Below are positions 36,641 to 45,887 of a DNA stretch of 46,577 nucleotides, piece after piece. Made by a program: the position numbers and the translations under genes. Source of the DNA: Desulfobulbaceae bacterium (GTDB lineage: Bacteria > Desulfobacterota > Desulfobulbia > Desulfobulbales > Desulfocapsaceae); NCBI GenBank assembly GCA_011390165.1, contig JAABSV010000032.1:1-46577 (forward strand). The letters are read 5' to 3'. Position 1 is the stretch's first letter; the number at the start of each line of letters is the position of its first letter. The notes under the pieces are model-generated. The model saw nothing but the letters and a program-made list of their open reading frames with translations, did no database searches and was not told the DNA's origin.

Positions 36641-36940
36641 ACTTCCTCTCCATCGCTGATATACGAAGCAAACAGCCGTGGTTTCTGTCCTTTCTCCGCA
36701 CCTTGCGGGCAGGTTTCTGCCCCGGGCAGGGCCGAACCACATCCCCAGCTTCCAGTGAAAACACTCAAAAAACCTAATACTATACATATTTTTTATCAGC
36801 TTTCGCAAGAACAAAAGTCATTACCCTGCTACCCTTCTTCACCCCTTCTTCCCACCCTTTCCGCTGAACTGCCTGTTCGCCGGCACACCACCTTCGCTGG
36901 ACGGCCATTTTTTGATGCACTCCCGTGACTGGCGGGTATA

Positions 36941-37465
36941 ATGAACGTCATGCAGGCCGATACGAGATACACCATCGGAATCCTTTCCGACAGCCACCGG
37001 GACCACCCGGACCATACGTTCCGACAACAGTGCGCCACAGCCTTCAGCACCTGCCAACTGATTTTCCACGCCGGCGATCTGACCGATCTCTCCATTCTCA
37101 CCGTATTTTCCGGGCAGGAACTGCATGCGGTCCACGGCAACTCGTGCAATAAAGCCACCCGCACCCTCCTGCCGGAAAAAAAATCTCTGCTCCTGGGCGG
37201 CTGGAAAATCGGCCTCAGCCATGGAACCGGCTCCCGCCACGATATCGAGGAGCGGATGCTGGCCGTTTTTCCCGGCTATGCCTGCATCATTTTCGGCCAC
37301 AGCCATCTGCCCCTCTGCCACCGCATCGGCGACACCCTGCTCATCAACCCCGGCAGCTTCCGGGGAACCGGCAAATTCGGCGCCCCTGGTACCTATGCCA
37401 TTCTCCGCATCGAGCCAACCGGCCTGACCGCGGCCATCCACAGCTTGCCAGGCCCCGATGCGTAA
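36941..37465 (+). CDS. YfcE/MJ0936-type metallophosphoesterase
   Basis: The 174-residue protein has the calcineurin-like metal motifs in order: D17 and H19 in ILSDSH, D46 in HAGDLTD, N67 with H65 in VHGNS, H94 in LSHGTG, and H120/H122 in IFGHSHLP. The final motif is NPGSFRG. This YfcE branch acts as a phosphodiesterase on small substrates; the physiological target is unknown. Start choice is uncertain: ATG codons at 36941 and 36950 are in frame, and neither has a strong ribosome-binding site. Its end overlaps the HIT-family gene by eight bases, so the three genes to mutS are probably one transcript. Confidence 0.88.
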   Translation: MNVMQADTRYTIGILSDSHRDHPDHTFRQQCATAFSTCQLIFHAGDLTDLSILTVFSGQELHAVHGNSCNKATRTLLPEKKSLLLGGWKIGLSHGTGSRHDIEERMLAVFPGYACIIFGHSHLPLCHRIGDTLLINPGSFRGTGKFGAPGTYAILRIEPTGLTAAIHSLPGPDA

Positions 37466-37964
37466 TCTCTGGGCCCCTTGGCGAGTGGCGCATGTCCGCG
37501 GTGAAACACCGCCGACCGGCGGCTGCCTGTTTGAACCGACCGGTACCGAATCGGCCCGGAAAAGTGACCTCCTCCTCTATCGGGATCGGGAGAACCTGGT
37601 TCTGCTCAACCGTTTCCCCTACACCAACGGCCATTTGCTGGTCGCCCCGCACCGCCACGTTGCCTGCCTCACCGATCTCAGCCCGGCCGAGAACGGCAGC
37701 CTGATCGCTCTGATCCAGGAGTCTACGGCAATACTCAAACGGCAGCTTTGCCCCGCCGGTTTCAATATCGGCTGCAACCTCGGCAGCTGTGCCGGCGCCG
37801 GCATTGCCGACCATCTCCATTTTCATATCGTGCCGCGCTGGCCAGGTGACCACAACTTCATCAGCGTTCTGGCGGAAATCCGTACCATACCGGAACATCT
37901 GGATGCCACCTACGACAGACTACTCCCCGAATTCAACCTCCTGATTGAGAGGATGCAGCGATGA
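37458..37964 (+). CDS. HIT-family nucleotide hydrolase or phosphorylase
   Basis: The 168-residue protein has the histidine triad HLHFHIVPRW (H119, H121, H123) and the N-terminal signature MRNLWAPWRVAHV, which is seen in the Ap4A-phosphorylase-like branch. It also has NRFPYTNGHLLVAPHRHVACLTDL. Such enzymes split dinucleoside polyphosphates or AMP conjugates; the substrate here is not established. A loop Cys set (GFNIGCNLGSCAGAG) sits just before the triad. It overlaps the phosphoesterase end by eight bases and the mutS start by four (ATGA). Confidence 0.9.
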   Translation: MRNLWAPWRVAHVRGETPPTGGCLFEPTGTESARKSDLLLYRDRENLVLLNRFPYTNGHLLVAPHRHVACLTDLSPAENGSLIALIQESTAILKRQLCPAGFNIGCNLGSCAGAGIADHLHFHIVPRWPGDHNFISVLAEIRTIPEHLDATYDRLLPEFNLLIERMQR

Positions 37965-40612
37965 CCACCCTGCCGGTCACCCCGATGTTGCAGCAGTACC
38001 TGGAGATCAAGGAGCAGAACCCCGACTCGATCCTCTTCTACCGGATGGGCGACTTCTATGAGATGTTTTTTGACGACGCCATCGAGGCTGCCAAAATCCT
38101 CGGCATTACCCTCACCTCCCGCAACAAGAAGACCGATCCGGTCCAGGTACCGATGTGCGGTATCCCCTACCACGCCCTGCAAGGCTATCTGGCCAAAATG
38201 ATCAAGGCCGGCCGGCGGGTGGCCATCTGCGAGCAGGTCGAGGACCCCGCCACCAGCCGGGGAATCGTCCGCCGCGAGGTGGTCCGGGTGGTCTCTCCCG
38301 GGGTGGTCACCGACGACCAACTCCTCGACGGAAAACGCAACAACTACCTCTCCGCTCTCACCCTGAGCGAGAAGTCTGGACGTCGTCTCTACGGTGCCGC
38401 CTACCTCGACCTCAGTACCGGCGAGTTTCTGGTCAGCGAGCACCACCCCGATGACAACCCTGACGAATCCCTCCTCGACCAGCTCAGTCGACTGAACCCG
38501 GCGGAAATCCTGCTCCACACCACCGACCGCGACCAGCTGCAAACGCTCCTCGCCCAAACTGACAATGCCGCTGCCATCTGCATCACTGAACGGGACAGCG
38601 ACTGCTGCCACCCCACCGCCGCCACCTCTCTTCTCCACGACCATTTTCGGGTCTTGAACCTTGATGGATTCGGTTGCGCCGGCTACACCGCCGGCCTCAT
38701 TGCCGCAGCCCTTCTCCTCGACTACGCCCGGGAGACCCAGAAGAGCAGCATAGACCACATTGAGAAGCTCACTCCCCTTGGCGGTGACGCCTTTCTCCAC
38801 ATCGACGACTCTTCCAGACGTAACCTCGAGCTGACTACCACCCTCAGCGGCGATGTCTGGCAGGGGACGTTGCTCGCCATACTCGACCATACCTGTACCC
38901 CGATGGGGGCACGACTGCTTCGCCACCAACTGCTCTTCCCCCTCCGCGATTGTGCGCGAATCAACCATCGCCTGGACGCGGTGACCTTCTTCTTCAAGGA
39001 CAACGCCCGCCGCCGGGCACTCCGTGAGCAACTTGATCAGGTCTATGACCTGGAACGGCTGAACAGTCGGATGATTCTTGGCAGCGGCAACGGTCGCGAT
39101 ATGCTGGCCATGAAAAACTCCCTCGCCTGCCTGCCGGCCATCCACTCCCTTTTAGCTGACTGTGATACCCATCGACTCATCGACATCCATCAGCGGCTCG
39201 ATCTACTTGAGGACCTCCACCACCTCCTGGAAGAAGCGGTCAATCCTGAGGCGCCGGTGTCTATACGCGAGGGGCACCTGATCAGGGAAGGCTATAATGC
39301 TGAATTGGATGAACTGCAGATGCTGTTACGGGACGGCAAGCAGCTGATCATCGATCTTGAGGGGCGCGAGCGGGCTGCGGTTGGCATCCCCAAACTGAAG
39401 GTCGGCTACAACCGGGTTTTTGGTTATTTTATCGAGGTCTCCAAGACCCATGCCGACAAGGTACCCCCACACTACCTGCGCAAGCAGACCCTGGTCAACG
39501 CCGAACGTTTCATCACCCCGGAGTTGAAAGAGTTTGAGGAGAAGGTGCTTGGCGCTGAGGAGCGCCGTCTGGAACTGGAGTACCAGCTTTTTGTCGAAAT
39601 CCGCGCCCACCTGGCCGCCAACAGTTCTCGGCTGCTCGAAACTGCCGGTCTGCTTGCCCGCCTGGACTGCCTGACTGCCAATGCGGAACTGGCGCACCGC
39701 AACAATTACCGTCGACCTGAGATCAACGATGATGACGAGATCGATATCCGCGAAGGACGCCACCCGGTGATCGAAAGGAGCCTGCCGGCTGGCCAGTTTG
39801 TCCCCAACGATGTCCACCTCGGCCGCGAAAGCGAGCAGATGCTGATCATCACCGGACCAAACATGGCCGGCAAATCAACCGTCCTTCGCCAGACCGCTTT
39901 GATCGTTCTTATGGCTCAGATGGGCAGCTACGTGCCGGCCGCCTCGGCCGCCATCGGCCTGGTTGACCGGATCTTTACCCGGGTCGGGGCAATGGACAAC
40001 CTTCGCCGCGGCCAGTCCACCTTCATGGTGGAGATGAGTGAGACCGCCAACATCCTCAACAACGCCAGTGAGAAAAGTCTGGTGATCCTCGATGAGATCG
40101 GACGTGGCACCTCCACCTACGACGGTCTCTCCATCGCCTGGGCGGTGGCGGAGGATCTGGCCCAGAAAAATGGGCTTGGTGTCAAGACGATGTTTGCCAC
40201 CCACTACCATGAGCTTACCGACCTGGCCCGGACCAACCCACGCATCCGCAACTACTCTATCGCCGTACGGGAATGGCAGGGGAGCATTATTTTTCTCCAC
40301 AAACTTGTGCCGGGCGGGACCAGCCGTAGCTACGGTATCCAGGTTGCCGCCCTAGCCGGCGTTCCGGCTCCGGTGGTCGAGCGGGCCAGCGAGATATTGC
40401 GGGAAATTGAACTTGGTACTGCCGGACCCGGCCGATCATCCTCAGAGCAACGCCGCCCCCAGCGCCGCCGCAGCCACCCCGGCCAGCTCTCTCTCTTCGC
40501 CCCGCCCGCCGACCCGGTGCGCGAGCAGCTGCGCCACCTTGATCTCGACCACTGCTCCCCTCTTGATGCTCTGCAGGCCCTCTATTCCCTGAAAAAACTG
40601 CTCGAAGAGTAG
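37961..40612 (+). CDS. mutS: DNA mismatch repair protein MutS
   Basis: MutS recognises mismatches and small loops and starts repair. The 883-residue protein has the mismatch-binding F-x-E (F32 and E34 in DFYEMFF), the clamp and lever domains, and the ABC-type ATPase with Walker A GPNMAGKST (632-640), the family stretch STFMVEMSETANILNNA, Walker B LVILDEIGRGTSTYDG and ATHYHELTDLA. The C-terminal part ends LDLDHCSPLDALQALYSLKKL, the tetramer-forming end of the MutS1 type. Its start overlaps the HIT-family gene by four bases. The distance to the next gene is 215 bases, with a promoter there. Confidence 0.98.
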   Translation: MTTLPVTPMLQQYLEIKEQNPDSILFYRMGDFYEMFFDDAIEAAKILGITLTSRNKKTDPVQVPMCGIPYHALQGYLAKMIKAGRRVAICEQVEDPATSRGIVRREVVRVVSPGVVTDDQLLDGKRNNYLSALTLSEKSGRRLYGAAYLDLSTGEFLVSEHHPDDNPDESLLDQLSRLNPAEILLHTTDRDQLQTLLAQTDNAAAICITERDSDCCHPTAATSLLHDHFRVLNLDGFGCAGYTAGLIAAALLLDYARETQKSSIDHIEKLTPLGGDAFLHIDDSSRRNLELTTTLSGDVWQGTLLAILDHTCTPMGARLLRHQLLFPLRDCARINHRLDAVTFFFKDNARRRALREQLDQVYDLERLNSRMILGSGNGRDMLAMKNSLACLPAIHSLLADCDTHRLIDIHQRLDLLEDLHHLLEEAVNPEAPVSIREGHLIREGYNAELDELQMLLRDGKQLIIDLEGRERAAVGIPKLKVGYNRVFGYFIEVSKTHADKVPPHYLRKQTLVNAERFITPELKEFEEKVLGAEERRLELEYQLFVEIRAHLAANSSRLLETAGLLARLDCLTANAELAHRNNYRRPEINDDDEIDIREGRHPVIERSLPAGQFVPNDVHLGRESEQMLIITGPNMAGKSTVLRQTALIVLMAQMGSYVPAASAAIGLVDRIFTRVGAMDNLRRGQSTFMVEMSETANILNNASEKSLVILDEIGRGTSTYDGLSIAWAVAEDLAQKNGLGVKTMFATHYHELTDLARTNPRIRNYSIAVREWQGSIIFLHKLVPGGTSRSYGIQVAALAGVPAPVVERASEILREIELGTAGPGRSSSEQRRPQRRRSHPGQLSLFAPPADPVREQLRHLDLDHCSPLDALQALYSLKKLLEE

Positions 40613-40707
40613 CCCTCACCAGCGCATCGGAAATGGCGCCGGCATCGGCACAATACCGCCTGATCGTAATCGCACCTTCCGGCTCTCTCTACTTTTCCCT
40701 AATTGGT

Positions 40708-40736
40708 TTGCCATCCTCTTGACTTTCCTGTAGTAT
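40708..40736 (+). promoter_or_regulatory. Possible promoter of the amidase gene
   Basis: TTGCCA (40708-40713), 17 bases, TAGTAT (40731-40736) fits a sigma-70 promoter moderately; TATACT (40734-40739) is an alternative -10. It lies 90 bases before the amidase start. Confidence 0.45.
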
Positions 40737-40827
40737 ACTGACAACCTTCAGCTGTTCCGAGTGCCGCATCCGGGCCGGCTACCAGTTTCACCATCCATTT
40801 CCAGCCAACACACCAGGATTGACCGCC

Positions 40828-42654
40828 TTGATCTACCGGTGTTTTCTTATTCTTCTTGTTCTCGGTAATTTCGCTGCAGCGGCAATCTGCGGTCCGCTGT
40901 CCGCCGCCGAACCGCTGAGCCAACCTGCTGATACGCTGAGCAAACGATACGACGAGGCAAAATTTTACTCCAACCAACTGCAGACCAACGACAAGCTGTC
41001 AGCAGGTCGTGAAAACTGGCTGAAAGGCACCAGAAATTTTCGTCGTATCTATCTCTCCAGCCCAAAATCGGAATTGGCTCCCGCCTGCCTCTTCATGCTC
41101 GGGCGGATGTACGATTCCATGCACGACCGCTTCGGCAACGAGTTTGACCTGGACGAATCGCTCTCTTACTACAAAGATACCGCCAGACTCTTTCCTGGTC
41201 ACCGACTGGCTGATGACGCCTATTTCGCCCTGGCCCAGATCACCCTGAACAAACGAAAAAATCCGCAACAGGCCGCCCCCTTCCTCACCGAGATTGTCAC
41301 CAACCATGCCAATGGCGACATGGTTGCCAACGCCGAGGCACTGCTCAAGGTTCTCTCCCAGGAACACAACATTCCCCTTCCCGAGATCATGGTTTCTTCC
41401 TCCAGGGACAATAAGCTCAGCTATGTCCTGCCGGTGAAATACTGGTCTTCAGACAACTATACCCGGGTGGTGATCATGGCCTCTGGCCCCGTACACTACA
41501 AGGAGGTCCTGCTTGAGGAAACAGCCAACACCCCCCGCCGGCTCTACATCGATTTCAACAAAAGCTATATCGAGCCCCAGTACCGAGCACCGGTGCCCAT
41601 AGAAGACGGATTGCTGCGCAGCATCCGCACCGGCCAGTTCGCCCCCGACACCGTTCGGGTTGTCCTCGATATCGAATCCATCGGCAGTTACAAGATTTTC
41701 AGTTTGCCCGATCCGTTCCGGGTGGTAATTGATGTTCGCGGCCTGGCCGATGGCACCGCAGCCGCCTCCCGGGTACGGATCAGCCCCGAGCGACAGAAGA
41801 AAAACATCTTGCCTTCCCTGGCGGCCGGGGAGCACCTGGCCAACGGGACGGAACTGCCTATACTGCGCGGCGATAAGAAGAAGCTGGTCGCCGCATCAGC
41901 GGCAAACCGGCTACAACCAGTAGAAAACGATCCTGACCACAGCCCCCTTTCCCTGGCCCAGCAGCTTGGTCTCGGGGTGAAGAAAATCGTTCTCGATCCT
42001 GGCCATGGTGGCAAAGACCCCGGGGCAATGGCGTACGGGATGAAAGAAAAAGATGTTGTCCTGGCCATTGCCAGACAACTTGCACCACTCCTGGAAAGGC
42101 AACTGGGCAGTCAGGTGGTGCTTACCCGCAGTGATGATCGCTATATCAGCCTGGAAGAGCGAACAGCCATCGCCAATACTGAAAATGCCGACCTTTTTAT
42201 CTCCCTCCATCTCAACGCCCACCCGTCCAGCAATGTCCGCGGGCTCGAGACCTACTACCTTAATCTCAGTACCAACGCTGAAGCAATGCGGGTGGCAGCC
42301 CTGGAAAATGCCACCTCCACCCACCAGATGAGTGACTTGCAGGATATTCTCTCCGATATCATGCAGAATTCAAAAATCGACGAGTCGTCTCGTCTGGCCC
42401 AGTACGTCCACAACGCCATCCTTGCCGCAGCTGGCAACAAGGGGTATGGCGACATGAAAAACTTAGGGGTGAAGCAGGCCCCCTTCTATGTCCTAATTGG
42501 TGCCCAGATGCCGGCTATTCTTCTGGAAGTTGCCTTTATCAGCAACGAGCAGGACGCCAGAAACATCCAGGATCCTGCCTTCATCAGCATGCTCACCGAA
42601 GAGATCGCCCAGGGGATACGCGCCTACGTCCAGAACACCACCGCCCAGCTCTAG
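40828..42654 (+). CDS. N-acetylmuramoyl-L-alanine amidase with AMIN domain
   Basis: The enzyme cuts the bond between muramic acid and the stem peptide during cell separation or wall turnover. The protein (608 residues from 40828) opens with a signal peptide (FLILLVLGNFAAAAICGPLSA), then a TPR-like helical region (about 35-160), an AMIN domain that targets peptidoglycan (about 185-300, KLSYVLPVKYW to PFRVVIDVRG), and a C-terminal amidase_3 domain. The zinc His is H393 in LDPGHGGKDPGA, with LFISLHLNAHPS and ILLEVAFISN. The start is TTG: 40828 has AGGA at 9 bases, while TTG 40819 has none. It stands alone. Confidence 0.92.
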   Translation: MIYRCFLILLVLGNFAAAAICGPLSAAEPLSQPADTLSKRYDEAKFYSNQLQTNDKLSAGRENWLKGTRNFRRIYLSSPKSELAPACLFMLGRMYDSMHDRFGNEFDLDESLSYYKDTARLFPGHRLADDAYFALAQITLNKRKNPQQAAPFLTEIVTNHANGDMVANAEALLKVLSQEHNIPLPEIMVSSSRDNKLSYVLPVKYWSSDNYTRVVIMASGPVHYKEVLLEETANTPRRLYIDFNKSYIEPQYRAPVPIEDGLLRSIRTGQFAPDTVRVVLDIESIGSYKIFSLPDPFRVVIDVRGLADGTAAASRVRISPERQKKNILPSLAAGEHLANGTELPILRGDKKKLVAASAANRLQPVENDPDHSPLSLAQQLGLGVKKIVLDPGHGGKDPGAMAYGMKEKDVVLAIARQLAPLLERQLGSQVVLTRSDDRYISLEERTAIANTENADLFISLHLNAHPSSNVRGLETYYLNLSTNAEAMRVAALENATSTHQMSDLQDILSDIMQNSKIDESSRLAQYVHNAILAAAGNKGYGDMKNLGVKQAPFYVLIGAQMPAILLEVAFISNEQDARNIQDPAFISMLTEEIAQGIRAYVQNTTAQL

Positions 42655-43133
42655 CCCCCATTTTCATTAAGTTTTTTTACCCTGCCTGCATTTGTCATTA
42701 CGTTTGTTACTCAGCTTATTTTACTGGCTACAGCGTCGTATCTTTTGTGCTGTGCACACAATCAAGCAAGGGCCAAGGATTTGCCTTCCCCTGGCCATGA
42801 CTGTTGCTGCTATTCGAAATCCCGAAACATTCCAGAAGGCGGACACCCCTCCTGAAAAACCGAATCAGATAGTGGGCCTTGATCTGTCCTTCGTTTCAGC
42901 ACGACCGCAACACATCATTTCATAGTCTTCACGGGCCGCGTACTCTCCGGACAACATCGAGGACACGATAAGGTGTGGATTGGACTATTTGCCGAAATGA
43001 TTGCCCTTGCCAACTTAGTGGCTGTGCCGCCACCAGTTCTCTTCTAGGTACCTGAAGGCCATGAAAGCCAGTGAGCCTTGTCGAAGTGGATGTCCATCGC
43101 CCCTGGTATCTTACGGCGACAATTCCAGCCGGT

Positions 43134-43406
43134 TCAAAGTGCTTCTCCTGCCAACGGCTTATCCCTGATCTCCGTGAAGTTCAGATCCATACGAGTGAAA
43201 TCGGTTTTCCCATTGCAACGACCAGGCTCTGGTTCATAATCAGGCTGCATTCCGAACCCTACAGCGGTTTTGTAGATTTCTTTACCTGCCAGTTCGACCC
43301 AATCGGCAATCTTGCCTTGAGTCTGGCAGTAACTTTCCTTTTCGGCATTTTCATTTTTTTTCATGATTTTACCATTGACAACTGTGGTGAAGAACCACGT
43401 GCACAT
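43134..43406 (-). CDS. Possible hypothetical protein of up to 90 residues
   Basis: The minus-strand frame (start ATG at 43406, or an inner ATG beginning MKKNENAEKESY) has no recognised motif and no strong ribosome-binding site. The inner part (QTQGKIADWVELAGKEIYKTAVGFG) could form a helix. It may be a remnant or a spurious frame. I list it only because the region otherwise contains nothing. Confidence 0.2.
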   Translation of the reverse strand: MCTWFFTTVVNGKIMKKNENAEKESYCQTQGKIADWVELAGKEIYKTAVGFGMQPDYEPEPGRCNGKTDFTRMDLNFTEIRDKPLAGEAL

Positions 43407-43423
43407 CTGTAACGCATTCAGTG

Positions 43424-43437
43424 CCCCTCATGAGGGG
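43424..43437. repeat. 14-bp perfect palindrome
   Basis: CCCCTCATGAGGGG reads the same on both strands with no loop. It stands in the decayed region before the AT-rich segment. It could be a binding site or the scar of an element end; nothing decides. Confidence 0.5.
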
Positions 43438-43650
43438 TACCCTCTCTCAAAACTCCGTGCCGGTAAAGGACACTTTGAAAAATGGTATTGCCGTTCAATC
43501 TGGGCGTTAAACAAAAACAGGTTTTCCGCGGAATATTAACTAGATGCTTGGGGCAAATTATTTTTTCTTCACCTTGATTTTACGCCGAAGTTCTAATTTT
43601 AAAAAGGCAGCCTGAAGTCTTTTGAGCATAAGCAAAATCAACTTGAAAAA

Positions 43651-43683
43651 GTGTAACACGCAACAGATGTGAAACAGGATGTG
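43651..43683 (+). promoter_or_regulatory. Possible enhancer sites upstream of the sigma-54 promoter
   Basis: GTGTAACAC (43651-43659) is a palindrome, followed by near-direct repeats AACAGATGTG (43662-43671) and AACAGGATGTG (43673-43683). They lie about 105-135 bases upstream of the -24 element, the usual distance for enhancer-binding proteins. No activator can be named. Confidence 0.3.
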
Positions 43684-43786
43684 TCTATTGCATGTCTCAC
43701 TTTTATAATCTGAAATCCACAACTACTTTAATTTTAACTAATTGTAATTGTTTGTTAAAATCAATGCAGGAACACTAGTATTCGTC

Positions 43787-43802
43787 TGGCGCGGAACTTG
43801 CT
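43787..43802 (+). promoter_or_regulatory. Sigma-54 (RpoN) promoter, near consensus
   Basis: TGGCGCGGAACTTGCT matches the -24/-12 consensus TGGCACG-N4-TTGCT at all defined positions but one (A to G), with correct 4-base spacing. It points at the polysaccharide co-polymerase gene 460 bases downstream, with no other gene between. Sigma-54 control, together with an enhancer-binding activator, has been described for exopolysaccharide and PEP-CTERM/exosortase loci. Confidence 0.7.
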
Positions 43803-44198
43803 ACATGTGGCCTTAAGTGGAGTTGGTGTCACGGAAATTGAAAATGTGAGGGTCCTCCTGTTCTTCTGGGAAGACATGTAAATAAACTAACCCTGTAAAG
43901 ATTGTAAAAAAACTAGAAAACAAGACTCAACCTCATTTTAATGAAAGTTTAACTTCTTGGTTTCTGGCTAGCATTTTCCATTGTTTCGTTTAATCAAAGA
44001 CTATTAATTTGCAAAGTTTTTCTTAAATATGTACTCAAAATATTGAATATTTAAAAAATATATAACTTAAAAGAACCTCTCTATATATATACATACCTGT
44101 CAATATACAGAATTTAGATTCTATGTTTATTACGCGTATATCTAAAGTTTACATTTCTTATCGTGCAGTTTCATATTTACACATATATTAAAGAAAAA

Positions 44199-44217
44199 GA
44201 GTGATTCACTCGAATCA
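44199..44217 (+). promoter_or_regulatory. Two overlapping palindromes in the co-polymerase leader
   Basis: GAGTGA, T, TCACTC (44199-44211) and TGATTC, ACTC, GAATCA (44202-44207 with 44212-44217) share bases, so only one can form as a hairpin at a time. They lie 48 bases before the start codon. They could be an operator or an RNA switch near the ribosome-binding region. Confidence 0.4.
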
Positions 44218-44264
44218 TTATTGCGTATTATAGTCAATCAATAATCTAACTAAGACAATATTCC

Positions 44265-45887
44265 ATGGATTCAAAACAACGGCAGTTAGTAAAAAAATAT
44301 CTTGATTTATTTTCCAAACGGATGATTTTTTTCCTTTGTTTTTTTATGATAAGTCTACCTGTTGGCTTAGGAGTATATTTATCCATGCCGAAAGAATATC
44401 AGGTGGAAAGCTTGCTGAGCTATGAGCAGCAGAAAATCAGTCCGAACAAGATGTCACCGGATGTGATTTCAAAAATTCGTGATATCGTCAGCACACTTAC
44501 GCAAATTGTTACCAGCAGGACCAATCTCGAGAAGCTCATTGTTGACTTAAAGCTGTACCCTGAAGCACTTCAACGTTTGCCTATGGAAGATGTAGTTGAT
44601 TCAATGCGTGAAAAAATTAGAATTGAACCATCAAAACAAGGTGATATCTTTAAGATCATATTCAGCCATAGCAATCCTGATAAGGTAGTAAAGGTGACGA
44701 ATGCTCTCGCGGCCAGATTTATCGAAGAAAATCTGAAGTATCGAGAAGAAAGGGCTTCAGAAACATATTCATATACCAATGATGAGCTTTCGATGGCGAA
44801 AGGAACAATGGATCGCAAGGAAAATGCGATGCGTGATTATAAACTGAAGCACTACAATGAGATGCCTGAGCAGCAGGTAGCAAATGTTTCGAGACTGATC
44901 GCCCTGCAAGGGCAATATCAGAGCAAACAGGAATCGATACAAGATCTGGAGAGAACGGGCGTTCTCATACAGGACCAAATCAATAATCGGAAGATGATTC
45001 TTAAGAATGAAGCAATGTTAAGTATGGCCCAAGAACAGCCTGAAAATGTCAATCCGGATGAGCAATTCGTCAGTAAAGAAGTACAGTTGTATAAAATGAA
45101 TCAATTGTTAAAACAATTGCTTAGCAGATACACAGAAAAACATCCGGATGTAATCAGAACACGCAATTTTATTGCTAAAATTGAAAGGGAAACGGGTTCA
45201 ACTGATCAGCGAGTCATTCGTGCAAGTACAGGTGGAGATGGTGTGGTGGCGAACAATTCCGTTAACTTCAGTTTACCGAATGAAGAGAGAACTGATAACA
45301 TTACTTTGCAACTCGAAACACAATACAAAAATGTAATGCTCAATATCAAAAACCTGAATTCTGAAAAAGAAGCATTGAAACAATCTATTACAGAATATGA
45401 GCAGTGGGTATCAATGGCTCCGGACCGAGAGGCTGAATGGTCCGCCTTGACCAGAGAATATGGGCAATTAAAGAAACACTATGACTTTCTGTTCAGTCAG
45501 GATTTACAGGCTAAATCTATGCTCAATCTAGAGAAACGTCAAAAAGGGAGTCAGTTTAAGATTGTCGATTCGGCTAGATATCCAGAAAAACCCATCAAGC
45601 CTGATTTCGCTAAGATAATGGGCATGGCTGTAGCTATTGGTTTAGGAGTTGGCGCCGGTCTTATCCTTATGCTTGATTTTTTTGATGGTACGTTGAAGGA
45701 TCCTGAAGTTCTAGAAGCTACTCTCGGTGTGCCTCTGATCGCTACTATCCCGAATATTGAAACTGCAACCGAGCAAGTCAAGAAGAAATGGCGTCATTAT
45801 ATAACCATATTCATGGTGGTATCTGGTTATATGCTGGTGATCGCGGTTTTTGTAGTGGTCTGGCGTAAAGGATATATCATTGTCTAG
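44265..45887 (+). CDS. Polysaccharide co-polymerase (Wzz/GNVR type, possibly of an exosortase system)
   Basis: The 540-residue protein is a PCP-type chain-length determinant that spans the inner membrane and helps set polymer length. A first helix lies at about 20-40 (MIFFLCFFMISLPVGLGVYL). A long, mostly helical periplasmic part follows (about 45-445) with coiled-coil character and a GNVR-like close (EWSALTREYGQLKKHYDFLFSQ). The proline-rich PEKPIKPDF then leads to a second helix (IMGMAVAIGLGVGAGLILMLD). Unlike most Wzz proteins it ends with a third hydrophobic helix (YITIFMVVSGYMLVIAVFVVVW) after LGVPLIATIPNIETATEQ. The layout fits the chain-length proteins of exopolysaccharide loci with an exosortase. 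Its AT-rich codon use differs from the GC-rich genes to the left. No ribosome-binding site is obvious. No partner gene is inside the window. Confidence 0.83.
   Translation: MDSKQRQLVKKYLDLFSKRMIFFLCFFMISLPVGLGVYLSMPKEYQVESLLSYEQQKISPNKMSPDVISKIRDIVSTLTQIVTSRTNLEKLIVDLKLYPEALQRLPMEDVVDSMREKIRIEPSKQGDIFKIIFSHSNPDKVVKVTNALAARFIEENLKYREERASETYSYTNDELSMAKGTMDRKENAMRDYKLKHYNEMPEQQVANVSRLIALQGQYQSKQESIQDLERTGVLIQDQINNRKMILKNEAMLSMAQEQPENVNPDEQFVSKEVQLYKMNQLLKQLLSRYTEKHPDVIRTRNFIAKIERETGSTDQRVIRASTGGDGVVANNSVNFSLPNEERTDNITLQLETQYKNVMLNIKNLNSEKEALKQSITEYEQWVSMAPDREAEWSALTREYGQLKKHYDFLFSQDLQAKSMLNLEKRQKGSQFKIVDSARYPEKPIKPDFAKIMGMAVAIGLGVGAGLILMLDFFDGTLKDPEVLEATLGVPLIATIPNIETATEQVKKKWRHYITIFMVVSGYMLVIAVFVVVWRKGYIIV

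Larger units (their letters stand above)
42655..43786. other. Gene-poor, degenerate region after the amidase gene
   Basis: About 1.1 kb holds no convincing gene. Short frames occur on both strands (for example 43134-43406 minus, 42692-42925 plus). The sequence turns AT-richer from about 43500. A plus-strand frame near 42960-43048 (GHDKVWIGLFAEMIALANLVAVPPPVLF) resembles the end of a decayed gene. I cannot name a parent. A 14-bp palindrome lies at 43424-43437. Confidence 0.5.
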
